Of a stretch of 28,238 nt of DNA, positions 20,989 through 28,238 are shown piece by piece; positions within the stretch are counted from its first letter, which is position 1, and each line of letters opens with the position of its first letter. The position numbers and the translations under genes were made by a program. The notes below the pieces were generated by a model. That model was given only the letters and a program-made list of their open reading frames with translations, was not told where the DNA came from and made no database searches. The stretch comes from JAICJR01 sp036555755. Lineage in GTDB: Bacteria > Actinomycetota > Thermoleophilia > Solirubrobacterales > Thermoleophilaceae. The stretch covers positions 1 through 28,238 of the forward strand of contig DATBKS010000189.1 in assembly GCA_036555755.1 (NCBI GenBank). Direction: 5' to 3'.

Positions 20989-21411
20989 TTACTTCCGGCG
21001 AACCTTCACCCACCAGTTGATGTTTTTCGTCCCGAGCTTGGTCTTGACGGTGGCCTGGAAGGTCAGCTTGATGTTCACCGAGCGGACCGGCCAGCGCACG
21101 ACGTCCTTGTAGGTGCCGTTGAACGGGCACGGGTCGGGCTTGTTCGGGATGCAGCCTGCGGTCGAGACGACCTGGCCGTTGTAAAGGAAGTGGTACTGGA
21201 CCGTGCCCTTGAGCCTCTTGCCGCTCGCCGTCTTGACCACGATCTTCACCGGCCAGGGCTTGCGCGCCTTGGGGCGGTGCGTGGGCACGGTCATCTTGGC
21301 CGTCCACTTGGCGCTCGCGTGCGCGCGCGAGCCGACAGCGCTCGGGACGAGCGAGAGTGCGAGCACGGAAACGACGACCAGCAGTGACGCCCCACGGACC
21401 ATGCCATTCAT
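20989..21411 (-). CDS. Small secreted protein, unknown function
   Basis: 140 residues from ATG 21411. A clear signal peptide covers the first ~32 residues (MNGMVRGASLLVVVSVLALS then LVPSAVGSRAHASA). The mature part is beta-rich with alternating Lys/Thr/Val strands (KWTAKMTVPTHRPKARKPWP, VKIVVKTASGKRLKGTVQYH, VNIKLTFQATVKTKLG) and one likely disulfide in AGCIPNKPDPCPFNG. This looks like a single Ig/filamin-like domain exported to the envelope, similar in style to the C-terminal domain of the protein at the left end of the window. The frame stays open upstream, but that part is a shadow of the DUF202 gene. It begins 11 bp after the DUF202 stop, so it is probably in the same transcript. Downstream, 20836-20988 holds no gene that I can see. 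Confidence 0.8.
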   Translation of the reverse strand: MNGMVRGASLLVVVSVLALSLVPSAVGSRAHASAKWTAKMTVPTHRPKARKPWPVKIVVKTASGKRLKGTVQYHFLYNGQVVSTAGCIPNKPDPCPFNGTYKDVVRWPVRSVNIKLTFQATVKTKLGTKNINWWVKVRRK

Positions 21412-21422
21412 CGTAGCCAGCG

Positions 21423-21803
21423 CTATCCCTCGGCGATGATCAGCACTACCAGGCCTGCGGCGAGGAGCGTCCCCACGATCGTGATTACGAGCGTCACCAC
21501 GTCGTCGAGCTCGGCGAAGTCGCCCTGGCGCACGGCGCGGTCGACCCGGATGCGCCGGATGTGGCCGTAGACGATGCACACGAGGCCGATCGCGGCGAAG
21601 CCGGCGCCCATCACCGTGTAAGGCCAGATGTGCTTGGCCTTGGCGAGCTCCGGCACGACGCGCGCGGCTCCGAGCGCCGCCACCAGCGAGGTGATGCCCG
21701 TCCGCCACCACGCCAGATAGGTCCGCTCGTTGGCGAGGAGCGTGCGCCGCGTGTAGTCGCGCGGATCGATCGGCCGACCCGGATCGTAAGGACCGCCGCT
21801 CAT
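21423..21803 (-). CDS. DUF202 family membrane protein
   Basis: 126 residues with the DUF202 hallmark LLANERTYLAWWRTGITSLV near the N-terminus, then three membrane segments: ITSLVAALGAARVV, WPYTVMGAGFAAIGLVCIVY and VVTLVITIVGTLLAAGLVVL. The family (E. coli YidH/YidG) is widespread and of unknown function. The acidic loop FAELDD separates the last two segments. The ATG overlaps the argD stop as ATGA, so it is translationally coupled to the arginine genes although no metabolic connection is known. Confidence 0.93.
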   Translation of the reverse strand: MSGGPYDPGRPIDPRDYTRRTLLANERTYLAWWRTGITSLVAALGAARVVPELAKAKHIWPYTVMGAGFAAIGLVCIVYGHIRRIRVDRAVRQGDFAELDDVVTLVITIVGTLLAAGLVVLIIAEG

Positions 21804-22963
21804 CCCGTCAGTGCTGATACCCGCGCGAGCGCGTCCTCGATCTCCTCGCGCGTGACGGTGAGCGGGGGCAAGAAGCGAATGGTCGCAGGCCCGGTGGCGT
21901 TAACCACGAGGTGCTGCTCGGTGAGCAGCCGGGTGCACAGCTCCGGCGCGCCCTCGATGTCGAACGCCGCCATCAGGCCGCGCCCGCGCACGTTCGTCAC
22001 CGGCAGCTGCTCGAGACCCGCGAGCAGCAGATCGCCCTTGGCGCGGACATCGTCGAGAAACGCGTCGTCTTGCACAACGTCGAGCACCGCGTGCGCCGCC
22101 GCGCAGGGCACCGGACCGCCGGCGAACGTGGAGCCGTGGTCGCCCCGCTGGAGGGTGTCCGCGTACTCGGGCGAAGTGATGCAGGCGCCGATCGGCAGCC
22201 CGCCGCCGAGGCCCTTGGCCACCGTCATCACGTCGGGCGTGACGCCGGCCTGCTCGTACGCCCACAGCGTGCCCGTGCGGCCCATGCCGCACTGCACCTC
22301 GTCGAACACGAGCAGCGCGCCGTGGCGGTCGCACGCTTCGCGCGCCGCCTCGATCACCTCGAGCGGGATCGGGTGGATGCCCGACTCGCCCTGCACCGGC
22401 TCGATGAACACGGCCGCGGTGCCCGAATCGACCGCCTCGGCGAGCCCTGTGGCGTCGTCGCGATGGACGACCTTGAAGCCGGGCACGAGCGGAGCAAACG
22501 GCGCCTGCTTCGTCTCCTGGGGCGTGGCCGACAGCGCGCCATACGTGCGGCCGTGGAAGCCGTCGGTGAGCACCACCACGTCGCCGCCCGCGCGGTGCCG
22601 CCGGCTGAGCTTGATCGCGCACTCGTTGGCCTCCGCGCCCGAGTTGCAGAAGAACACCTTGCCGCCGAGCGAGCTCTCCGCGAGCCGCTGCGCGAGCCTC
22701 ATCCCGGGCTCCGTGTAGAAGAGGTTGCCGACGTGCACGAGCCGCCCGGCCTGCTCGCGGATCGCCTCAACGAGTGCCGGGTGGCAATGGCCGATCTGCA
22801 CCACCGAGATGCCGGCCAGGAAGTCGAGGTACTCGGCGCCCTCCGCGTCCCACAGGCGGCAGCCCTCGCCTCGCACGAACTCCACGGGCTGGCGCGCGTA
22901 CGTGCCCATCACCCAGTCCCGCTCGATTGCCTGGAGGTCCGTGAGGTTCAGGTGTGAGGCCAA
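21800..22963 (-). CDS. argD: Acetylornithine aminotransferase
   Basis: 387 residues from TTG 22963; class III PLP aminotransferase converting N-acetylglutamate semialdehyde to N-acetylornithine with glutamate as donor. Signatures are VFFCNSGAEANECAIKLSRR, LTDGFHGRTYGALSAT, VFIEPVQGESGIHP, LLVFDEVQCGMGRTGTLWAY and the PLP lysine Lys250 in DVMTVAKGLGGGLPIGA, then HGSTFAGGPVPCAAA. The start was chosen because an AGGA 8-12 nt upstream fits TTG 22963 and the frame before it is a shadow of argB; the overlap with argB is then 16 bp. The longer frame from 23074 encodes an Arg-rich stretch unlike the family. Complete, no missing key residue. Confidence 0.95.
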   Translation of the reverse strand: MASHLNLTDLQAIERDWVMGTYARQPVEFVRGEGCRLWDAEGAEYLDFLAGISVVQIGHCHPALVEAIREQAGRLVHVGNLFYTEPGMRLAQRLAESSLGGKVFFCNSGAEANECAIKLSRRHRAGGDVVVLTDGFHGRTYGALSATPQETKQAPFAPLVPGFKVVHRDDATGLAEAVDSGTAAVFIEPVQGESGIHPIPLEVIEAAREACDRHGALLVFDEVQCGMGRTGTLWAYEQAGVTPDVMTVAKGLGGGLPIGACITSPEYADTLQRGDHGSTFAGGPVPCAAAHAVLDVVQDDAFLDDVRAKGDLLLAGLEQLPVTNVRGRGLMAAFDIEGAPELCTRLLTEQHLVVNATGPATIRFLPPLTVTREEIEDALARVSALTG

Positions 22964-23808
22964 ATCTTCGTTCCTATTCCTTCGTCGGTGAACAACTCGA
23001 GCAGCAGCGAATGCGGCAGCCGCCCGTCGATGATGTGGGCGGCCCCCACCCCGTCCTCCACGGCGCTCACGCACGCCTCGAGCTTGGGCCGCATCCCGCC
23101 GCTCACGCTGTCGAGCCTGGCGCGTACGTCGTTGGCGGTGGCCTCGGAGATGCGGCTGCTCGGGTCGGAGGGGTCGCCCATCCAGCCCTCGACGTCGGTG
23201 AGGAAGATGACCTTGAACGCGTTCAGCGCGGCGGCGACAGCGGCGGCCGCGGCGTCGGCGTTCACGTTGTAGGAGTTGCCCTCGGAGTCGGCGCCGACGG
23301 ATGCGACCACCGGGATGTAGTCCTCGGCGATGTGGTTGAGCACGTTCACGTCCACGTGCTCGATCTCGCCGACAAAGCCGATGTCGCGCTCACCGGTGGC
23401 AAGCTGCTTGCGCACACGGAAGAGCAGGCCGTCATCGCCGCAAAGCCCCACCGCCGGCTGCCCCTGGCGGTTGATCAGCAGCACGATGTCCTTGTTCTGC
23501 TTGCCGACGAGCACCATCTTCGCCACCTCGACGGTGTCGGCGTCGGATACGCGCAGCCCCTCGACGAACTCCACCTTCATCCCGAGCCGCTCCATGTAGC
23601 GCGTGATCTCGGGCCCGCCGCCGTGAACCACAATGGGGTTCATCCCCACGTACTTGAGGAGCACGACGTCGCGCGCGAACTCCTGCTGGAGCTGAGGGTC
23701 GGTCATCGCCGCGCCGCCGTACTTGATGACGATGGTGCGGCCGTGGAACTCCCTGATGTAGGGCAGCGCCTCGAGGATCGTCGCGATGTCGCGCTTGCCG
23801 TTCGTCAT
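22948..23808 (-). CDS. argB: Acetylglutamate kinase
   Basis: 286 residues, phosphorylates N-acetylglutamate, the second step of the acetylated arginine pathway. Amino acid kinase fold motifs: TIVIKYGGAAMTDPQL, PIVVHGGGPEITRYMERLGM, VEFVEGLRVSDADTVEVAKM, YNVNADAAAAAVAAAL and IFLTDVEGWMGD, then VSGGMRPKLEACVSAVEDGV near the C-terminus. The N-terminus is long enough to carry the extra helix (RDIATILEALPYIREFHG) typical of hexameric, arginine-inhibited enzymes, so feedback inhibition by arginine is likely, by family knowledge. The ATG overlaps the argJ stop as ATGA. Confidence 0.97.
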   Translation of the reverse strand: MTNGKRDIATILEALPYIREFHGRTIVIKYGGAAMTDPQLQQEFARDVVLLKYVGMNPIVVHGGGPEITRYMERLGMKVEFVEGLRVSDADTVEVAKMVLVGKQNKDIVLLINRQGQPAVGLCGDDGLLFRVRKQLATGERDIGFVGEIEHVDVNVLNHIAEDYIPVVASVGADSEGNSYNVNADAAAAAVAAALNAFKVIFLTDVEGWMGDPSDPSSRISEATANDVRARLDSVSGGMRPKLEACVSAVEDGVGAAHIIDGRLPHSLLLELFTDEGIGTKIWPHT

Positions 23809-25064
23809 GACGTGTAGGCGGAGTTGAAGTGCACGTACTCCTGCGAGAGGTCGCTGAAGAAGACCTCGGTCTCCCCGCCCTCGCCGGGCAGCGTGAGCGC
23901 GTACTCGACCTCGGGACCGCTCACGAGCGGCTCGAGCTCGCGCAGGTCGTCGACGACGGAGTCGCCGGCGGACACCACCAGCCGGCCCTCGATCTCGAGG
24001 TCGGCGATGAAGCCGTTGCCGGACGGGTAAGCCATCCCGGCGGCTTGGAGGATGCGGCCGAAGTTGGGGTCCGCGCCGTGGAGCGCCGTCTTGACGAGCG
24101 GCGAGTTGGCCACCGCGCGGGCCACCGGCTCGACCACGTCCTGGGCGCCGCGCACCACGATCCTGCCGACGCGCTTGGCGCCCTCGCCGTCGGCCACCAT
24201 GTCGAGGGCGAGCTGCCGCATCAGCGCATCCATCGCCTCCCCGAAGCGCAGCTCGTCCTCCGACTCGGGCTTCACCTGGACTCCTGACGCGCCGCTGGCG
24301 AGCACGAACACCGTGTCGCTCGTGGAGAGCTGGCCGTCGACGCTCACCCGGTCGAACGAGCGCTTCACGCAGACACCGGTGAGCAGGTCGATCGTCTCGA
24401 CCGACATCGCGGCGTCCGTCTGCACGAAGCAGAACATCGTGGCGAAGCGCGGCGAGATCATCCCGGCGCCCTTCACCTGGGCCGACAGCTTCACCTTGCC
24501 CCCGCTCAGCTCGACCTCGAGGCAGGCGCGCTTGGGCGAGCGGTCGCTCGTGAGGATCGACTGGGAGAACTTGTCCGCGTCCTCGCCCAGCTTCTCGACC
24601 GCGGCACGCACGCCGGTGAGCAGCGGCTCGCGCGGCAGCTCGGTGCCGATCACGCCGGTCGACGCGACGCCCACCTGCCCCGGCTCGATGCCGAGCAGCT
24701 CGGCCGCCAGCACCTGCGTGGCCCGCGCGGTGTCGATCCCTCGCTGGCCGTCGCCGGTGTTCGAGCAGGCCGCGTTGGCCACCACGGCGCGCAGCCGGTC
24801 GAGGTCCGCCTCGCGCGAGACGATCACCGGCGCTCCCACACGCGCGTTGGTGGTGAAGCGCGCCGCGGAGACGGTGTCGGCCTGATCCGAGAAGAGCACG
24901 CCCACATCAAGCCCCTCGGGCTTGAGCCCAGCAGCAACCCCAGCGGCCCGGAACCCGGCAGGCAGCGCAGCAGCATCGAGCTCCCGGACATGCGCCGGAG
25001 CCTCCACCCAGCGCGATCGAAAGAACCCTGCGACCTGCGACCGGCGACCTGCGACCTCGCTCAT
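23805..25064 (-). CDS. argJ: Bifunctional ornithine acetyltransferase / N-acetylglutamate synthase
   Basis: 419 residues; recycles the acetyl group from acetylornithine to glutamate and usually also makes acetylglutamate from acetyl-CoA. ArgJ is an Ntn-type enzyme that cleaves itself before a conserved Thr; here the site is KGAGMISPRFATMFCF, with Ala208/Thr209. Other motifs are ACSNTGDGQRGIDTA, VASTGVIGTELP, SFDRVSVDGQLSTSDTV, and HGADPNFGRILQAAG. The final Ser/Thr of the family is present in NSAYTS. The first ~30 residues are unusual: MSEVAGRRSQVAGFFRSRWV is encoded by a 7-bp tandem repeat and precedes the normal family start. ATG 25064 overlaps the argC stop as ATGA. With argJ present no separate argA/argE is needed. 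Confidence 0.96.
   Translation of the reverse strand: MSEVAGRRSQVAGFFRSRWVEAPAHVRELDAAALPAGFRAAGVAAGLKPEGLDVGVLFSDQADTVSAARFTTNARVGAPVIVSREADLDRLRAVVANAACSNTGDGQRGIDTARATQVLAAELLGIEPGQVGVASTGVIGTELPREPLLTGVRAAVEKLGEDADKFSQSILTSDRSPKRACLEVELSGGKVKLSAQVKGAGMISPRFATMFCFVQTDAAMSVETIDLLTGVCVKRSFDRVSVDGQLSTSDTVFVLASGASGVQVKPESEDELRFGEAMDALMRQLALDMVADGEGAKRVGRIVVRGAQDVVEPVARAVANSPLVKTALHGADPNFGRILQAAGMAYPSGNGFIADLEIEGRLVVSAGDSVVDDLRELEPLVSGPEVEYALTLPGEGGETEVFFSDLSQEYVHFNSAYTS
25027..25060 (+). repeat. 7-bp tandem repeat at the 5' end of argJ
   Basis: Units CCTGCGA, CCTGCGA, CCGGCGA, CCTGCGA and a partial CCTCGC in direct succession, 4.9 copies. It starts one codon after the argJ ATG and encodes the SEVAGRRSQVAG segment on the minus strand. 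Because seven is not a multiple of three, gain or loss of one unit would shift the argJ frame. Confidence 0.75.
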
Positions 25065-26041
25065 ATCAGTCCCGCCGTCTCGTCCAACCCGAGCATCAAG
25101 TTCAAGTCCTGTACCGCCTGTCCCGCGGCGCCCTTCCAGAGGTTGTCGATCGCGGCGAACACGAGCACCCGGCCGGTGGCGGGCTCGACTGTGGCGTGGA
25201 TCCGGCACATGTTGGTGTCACGCACGTCGCGAACGCCGGGTGGCGAGTCGGTCAGCTCGACGAACGGCTCGCCGGCGTAGGCGTCCTCGAACAACCCGCG
25301 CAGGTCGTCGGCCGAGATGCCGTTGTCGGTGGACACGTAACAGCTCGCCAGCAGGCCCTGGTCGAGCGGGACGAGGTGCGGTGTGAAGGTGATCGGCGCG
25401 CCCTCGCCCAGCTCCTGCTCGAGCTCGGCGCGGTGGCGGTGGCCCTCGACCTTGTAGGCGTTCACGTTCTCGTCGACCGATACGAAGTGCGTCGTGCCCG
25501 TGGCCTCGCGGCCGGCGCCCGAGACGCCGGACTTGGCGTCCACGATCGCGTCGCGCATCACCTCGCGCAGCGGCGCGAGAGCGAGGATCGCGGCGGTGGG
25601 ATAGCAGCCGGGCGCGGCCACCAGCTCGGCGTCGCGGATCGCATCGCGGTGCAGCTCGGTGAGCCCGTAGACGGCCTCCTCCAGCAGCTCGGGTGCGCCG
25701 TGCGGCTGGTAATAGCTCTCGTAGCGGCCCTGCTCCAAGCGGAAGTCCGCCGACAGGTCCACCACCTTGAGCCCGCGCTCGCGCAGGGCCTTCACCGCCG
25801 GGGCGGAGGCGCCGTGCGGGTACGCCACAAGCGCGGCGTCCGCCGCCTCGGCCACGGCGTCGGCGTCGAACTCGCGGATGGCGAGCGGCACGCGGTAGCG
25901 CGGGTAGAGCTCGTCGTGGCGCTTGTCCGCGTCGCTGCGCGCGGTGAGGAGCGTCAGCTCGAGCTCGGGGTGCCGCTGCACGATCGCCGCGCACAGCGCG
26001 CCGGCGAACCCGGCTGCACCACATACGGCGACCCTAGGCAC
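25061..26041 (-). CDS. argC: N-acetyl-gamma-glutamyl-phosphate reductase
   Basis: 326 residues from GTG 26041, reduces acetylglutamyl phosphate with NADPH to the semialdehyde. The N-terminal Rossmann motif VPRVAVCGAAGFAGALCA is followed by VVDLSADFRL, YGLTELHRDAIRDA, the active-site Cys146 in VAAPGCYPTAAILAL, SGVSGAGREAT, ENVNAYKVEGHRHRAELEQE with the catalytic His, and FTPHLVPLDQGLLASCYV, ending IDNLWKGAAGQAVQDLNLM. GTG 26041 overlaps the pheT stop by 8 bp and begins the Rossmann strand directly; the frame upstream of it is an Arg/Ser-rich shadow of pheT. First of the arg genes in the chain behind pheT. Confidence 0.96.
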   Translation of the reverse strand: MPRVAVCGAAGFAGALCAAIVQRHPELELTLLTARSDADKRHDELYPRYRVPLAIREFDADAVAEAADAALVAYPHGASAPAVKALRERGLKVVDLSADFRLEQGRYESYYQPHGAPELLEEAVYGLTELHRDAIRDAELVAAPGCYPTAAILALAPLREVMRDAIVDAKSGVSGAGREATGTTHFVSVDENVNAYKVEGHRHRAELEQELGEGAPITFTPHLVPLDQGLLASCYVSTDNGISADDLRGLFEDAYAGEPFVELTDSPPGVRDVRDTNMCRIHATVEPATGRVLVFAAIDNLWKGAAGQAVQDLNLMLGLDETAGLI

Positions 26042-28238
26042 GGAGCTTCCCTCCCAGCTCCTCGAGCGCGCGCTCGATTGCCGCCCGGCGTTCCGCCACC
26101 TCCTCGTCGGTGAGGGTGCGGTCGGGCGCGCGGAACTCGAGCCGCAGCGCGAGCGACTTCTTGCCCTCGCCCACCTGCGCGCCGCGGTACTCGTCGAAGA
26201 TCGCCACCTTCTCGAGCAGCTCTCCCCCGCCCTGGGCAACGACGCCCTGCACGTCCGCCGCGAGCACGCCGTCGTCCACCACCACCGCGATGTCCTGGAT
26301 CACGGCGGGGAACGGCGACAGCGGCACGTAGTGGCGCGCCTCGGGAATCGTCTCCAAGAGCAGGTCGAAGTCGATCTCGAACGCGGTAACGTCGCCCTCG
26401 AGGTCCCACCCGCGGGTGACGAGCGGGTGCACCTCGCCGATCCAGCCGACCTTGACCTCGTCCCCGGCAAACACCGACGCCGAGCGGCCCGGGTGGAGGA
26501 ACGGGCGCTCGTCCGGCTCGACCCACCAGTCGGCGCCCGCGGTGTCGAGCAGCCCCTCGAGGACGCCCTTCAGCGCACGGAACCCGGACGGCGACAGCGC
26601 CGCGATGTGGTGATGCTCCATCGACGGAGTCGAGCCTCGCTGCGGAAGAGCGCCGTTTGTCGACAGCGGCCCGGACGAGCGGTACACGTGCGCGGACTCG
26701 AAGAAGCCGCGCCCGAGCCGCCCACGCGACGCGTTGTACGCAGCCACGTCGAGCAGCCCCGGCAGGAGCAGCGGGCGCAGGACGCTGTGGTCCTCGCTGA
26801 GTGGGTTGTCCAGCCGCAGCAGCGGAACATCGCCGATGCGGAGGTTCTCCATCGCCTCGGGCCTTGTGAAGGTCCAGCAGATCGCCTCGCTGAGGCCGCG
26901 GTCGCGCAGAGCGTCCTCGAGCGTGCGTCGCAGAATCTGCGAGGGCGTGAGCCGCCCCACGGCCTGCGGCCGCTCGGGCAGCGTGGCCGGCAGGCTGTCG
27001 AGCCCGTGTATGCGCGCGACCTCCTCGATCAGGTCGGCCTCGCGCTGCACGTCGCCGTCGCGCCAGTAGGGGATCGTCACGTCCCAGGTCCCGGCGGTCG
27101 ACTCACTCAGCTCGAACCCCAGCCGCTCGAGGGTCGCGGTGACCTCCTCGACTGGAATCTCCACCCCAAGCAGCTTCTCGATCCGCGCGTAGCGCAGCGA
27201 GACAACCCGCGGCTCGAGCGGGCGCGGGTAGACGTCGACGGTCCCGGGCACGAACCGCGCGCCGCACAGCTCCACCATCAGGCGCGCGGCCAGGCGCTGC
27301 GCCGCCATCGCGAGCTCGGGGTGCAGCTGCTTCTCGAAGCGCGCGCTGGCCTCGCTACGCAGCTGGAGCTTCTTGGATGTCTCGAGGATGTTCTGACCAA
27401 CCCAGGTGGCGGCCTCCATCAGGACGCGCGTGGTGCCGTCCGAGACCTCGGAGATCTGCCCGCCCATCACGCCGCCGATGCCGGACGGACCTTCGCCGTC
27501 GCAGACGAGCGTCATGCTCGAGTCGAACGTGCGCTCCACGTCGTCGAGCGTGGTCATCTTCTCGCCATCGCGCGCGCGCCGGACGTCGATCTTCGAGCCG
27601 CGCACCTTGTCGAGGTCGAACGAGTGCAGCGGCTGGCCGGTGGTGAGCATCACGTAGTTGGTGATGTCCACGACGTTCGAGATCGGGCGCTGCCCAGCAG
27701 CGGTGAGCCGCTGCTTGAGCCACAGCGGCGAGGGCCCGATCTTCACGTCCTCGAACACGCGCGCAGTGAAGCGCAGGCAGACATCGGGGTCGATGGTGAT
27801 GCTCACGTGGTCGTCGGCGCTGTCAGAGCCCGAGGGCTCGGCATCCCGCGCAGTCGGATCCTCCGCGAGCGGTGCGCGGCTGAAGGCGTGGACCTCGCGC
27901 GCCACGCCGTACACCGCGAGCGCGTCCGGGCGGTTGGGGTTCACCTCGAGGTCGAGCACCTCGTCCTCGATCACGAGCGCCTCGGTGAGCGGCGTGCCAG
28001 GCGCAAGCGCGTCGGAGAGCACCATCGTCTCCGCGTGGTCGTGGCTGATCCCCACCTCGTCCTCCGCGAGGATCATCCCGCTCGACTTGACGCCTCTGAG
28101 CTTCGCCTCGCCGAGCGTCTGTCCGTCGGGCATCACGGCGCCCGGCTTGGCCACCGCAACCGTCTGGCCGGCCGCCACGTTGGGCGCGCCGCAGACGACC
28201 TGGCGCTCCTCGCCGGAGCCGTCGTCGACGATGCACAC
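26034..28238 (-). CDS. pheT: Phenylalanyl-tRNA synthetase beta subunit, 5' end outside window
   Basis: 734 codons of an expected ~800 are visible; the beginning lies beyond the right edge. Domains from the visible N-terminus: part of the tRNA-binding OB fold (VVCGAPNVAAGQTVAVAKPG), the B3/B4 editing domain (LEVNPNRPDALAVYGVAREV, RFTARVFEDVKIGPSPLWLK, ISNVVDITNYVMLTTGQPLH, GIGGVMGGQISEVSD), the B5 domain, the catalytic-like core (PERPQAVGRL, LRPLLLPGLLDVAAYNASRG) and the anticodon-binding FDX-ACB domain (LSPFPAVIQDIAVVVDD, FDEYRGAQVGEGKKSLALRL, RTLTDEEVAERRAAIERALE). It forms an alpha2beta2 enzyme with PheS, whose gene is probably just upstream. argC follows with 8 bp overlap, so the arginine genes are likely co-transcribed. 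Confidence 0.97.
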   Translation of the reverse strand: MCIVDDGSGEERQVVCGAPNVAAGQTVAVAKPGAVMPDGQTLGEAKLRGVKSSGMILAEDEVGISHDHAETMVLSDALAPGTPLTEALVIEDEVLDLEVNPNRPDALAVYGVAREVHAFSRAPLAEDPTARDAEPSGSDSADDHVSITIDPDVCLRFTARVFEDVKIGPSPLWLKQRLTAAGQRPISNVVDITNYVMLTTGQPLHSFDLDKVRGSKIDVRRARDGEKMTTLDDVERTFDSSMTLVCDGEGPSGIGGVMGGQISEVSDGTTRVLMEAATWVGQNILETSKKLQLRSEASARFEKQLHPELAMAAQRLAARLMVELCGARFVPGTVDVYPRPLEPRVVSLRYARIEKLLGVEIPVEEVTATLERLGFELSESTAGTWDVTIPYWRDGDVQREADLIEEVARIHGLDSLPATLPERPQAVGRLTPSQILRRTLEDALRDRGLSEAICWTFTRPEAMENLRIGDVPLLRLDNPLSEDHSVLRPLLLPGLLDVAAYNASRGRLGRGFFESAHVYRSSGPLSTNGALPQRGSTPSMEHHHIAALSPSGFRALKGVLEGLLDTAGADWWVEPDERPFLHPGRSASVFAGDEVKVGWIGEVHPLVTRGWDLEGDVTAFEIDFDLLLETIPEARHYVPLSPFPAVIQDIAVVVDDGVLAADVQGVVAQGGGELLEKVAIFDEYRGAQVGEGKKSLALRLEFRAPDRTLTDEEVAERRAAIERALEELGGKLRA

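Noticed and set aside
1..28238. tRNA genes near gltX or pheT, CRISPR arrays, IS elements, phage genes.
   Set aside because: No T-loop-like GGTTCGAATCC, no spaced direct repeats and no transposase, integrase or phage motifs were found on either strand by reading.

Overview
The window is very GC-rich, gene-dense bacterial DNA. Its actinobacterial character shows in the pheT-argC-argJ-argB-argD order, a Rrf2 regulator, DUF202/DUF4395/PRC-barrel small proteins, and start codons that often lack a Shine-Dalgarno but have a TANNNT -10 box 6-12 nt upstream (leaderless or near-leaderless transcripts). The secreted C-terminal domain type at the left edge and the style of several small proteins suggest the Thermoleophilia/Solirubrobacterales side of the phylum. 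That placement is inference from gene content, not from a marker comparison. No rRNA, tRNA, CRISPR array, IS element or transposase was seen.

Layout. 1-541: end of a secreted calcium-binding-repeat protein. 538-1339: Rrf2 regulator and SnoaL-like protein (minus). 1395-3736: membrane histidine kinase (plus) meeting an HDOD-LuxR regulator (minus). 3803-5968: glutamyl-tRNA synthetase, unusually short, divergent from endonuclease IV. 5994-7256: CPA1 cation/proton antiporter. 7257-8200: a scruffy accessory patch with two tiny basic ORFs, the C-terminal remnant of a regulator and a broken isoprenylcysteine-methyltransferase-like gene. 8242-9048: cysteine-rich protein and small membrane protein, divergent. 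9049-13563: DNA polymerase III alpha interrupted by a 332-residue intein with a PD-(D/E)XK/Vsr-like nuclease. 13709-15699: DUF4395 membrane protein plus a molybdenum-cofactor-sulfurase-like PLP enzyme. 15696-17073: cupin, SnoaL-like and isochorismatase-family operon. 17139-18352: PRC-barrel, TfoX-N and GNAT genes. 18354-28238: arginine region (argG, then pheT-argC-argJ-argB-argD-DUF202 chained by 4-16 bp overlaps), with an LPG-synthase-like membrane protein and a secreted protein in between.

How the genes work together. argJ, argB, argC and argD cover conversion of glutamate to acetylornithine and ornithine, and argG makes argininosuccinate. argF, argH and argR are not in the window. pheT leads the chain, so phenylalanyl-tRNA synthetase and arginine synthesis are probably co-transcribed. 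The DUF4395/PLP pair may form a sulfur-handling unit. Five convergent gene pairs end with stop codons overlapping or abutting, so transcription units are packed tail to tail without room for terminators.

Most noteworthy: the DnaE intein with its non-LAGLIDADG nuclease, the start codon placed in the loop of a perfect hairpin before the DUF4395 gene, the GNAT gene without a normal start codon, the decayed methyltransferase, the shortened GluRS, and the recurring leaderless promoter signature.
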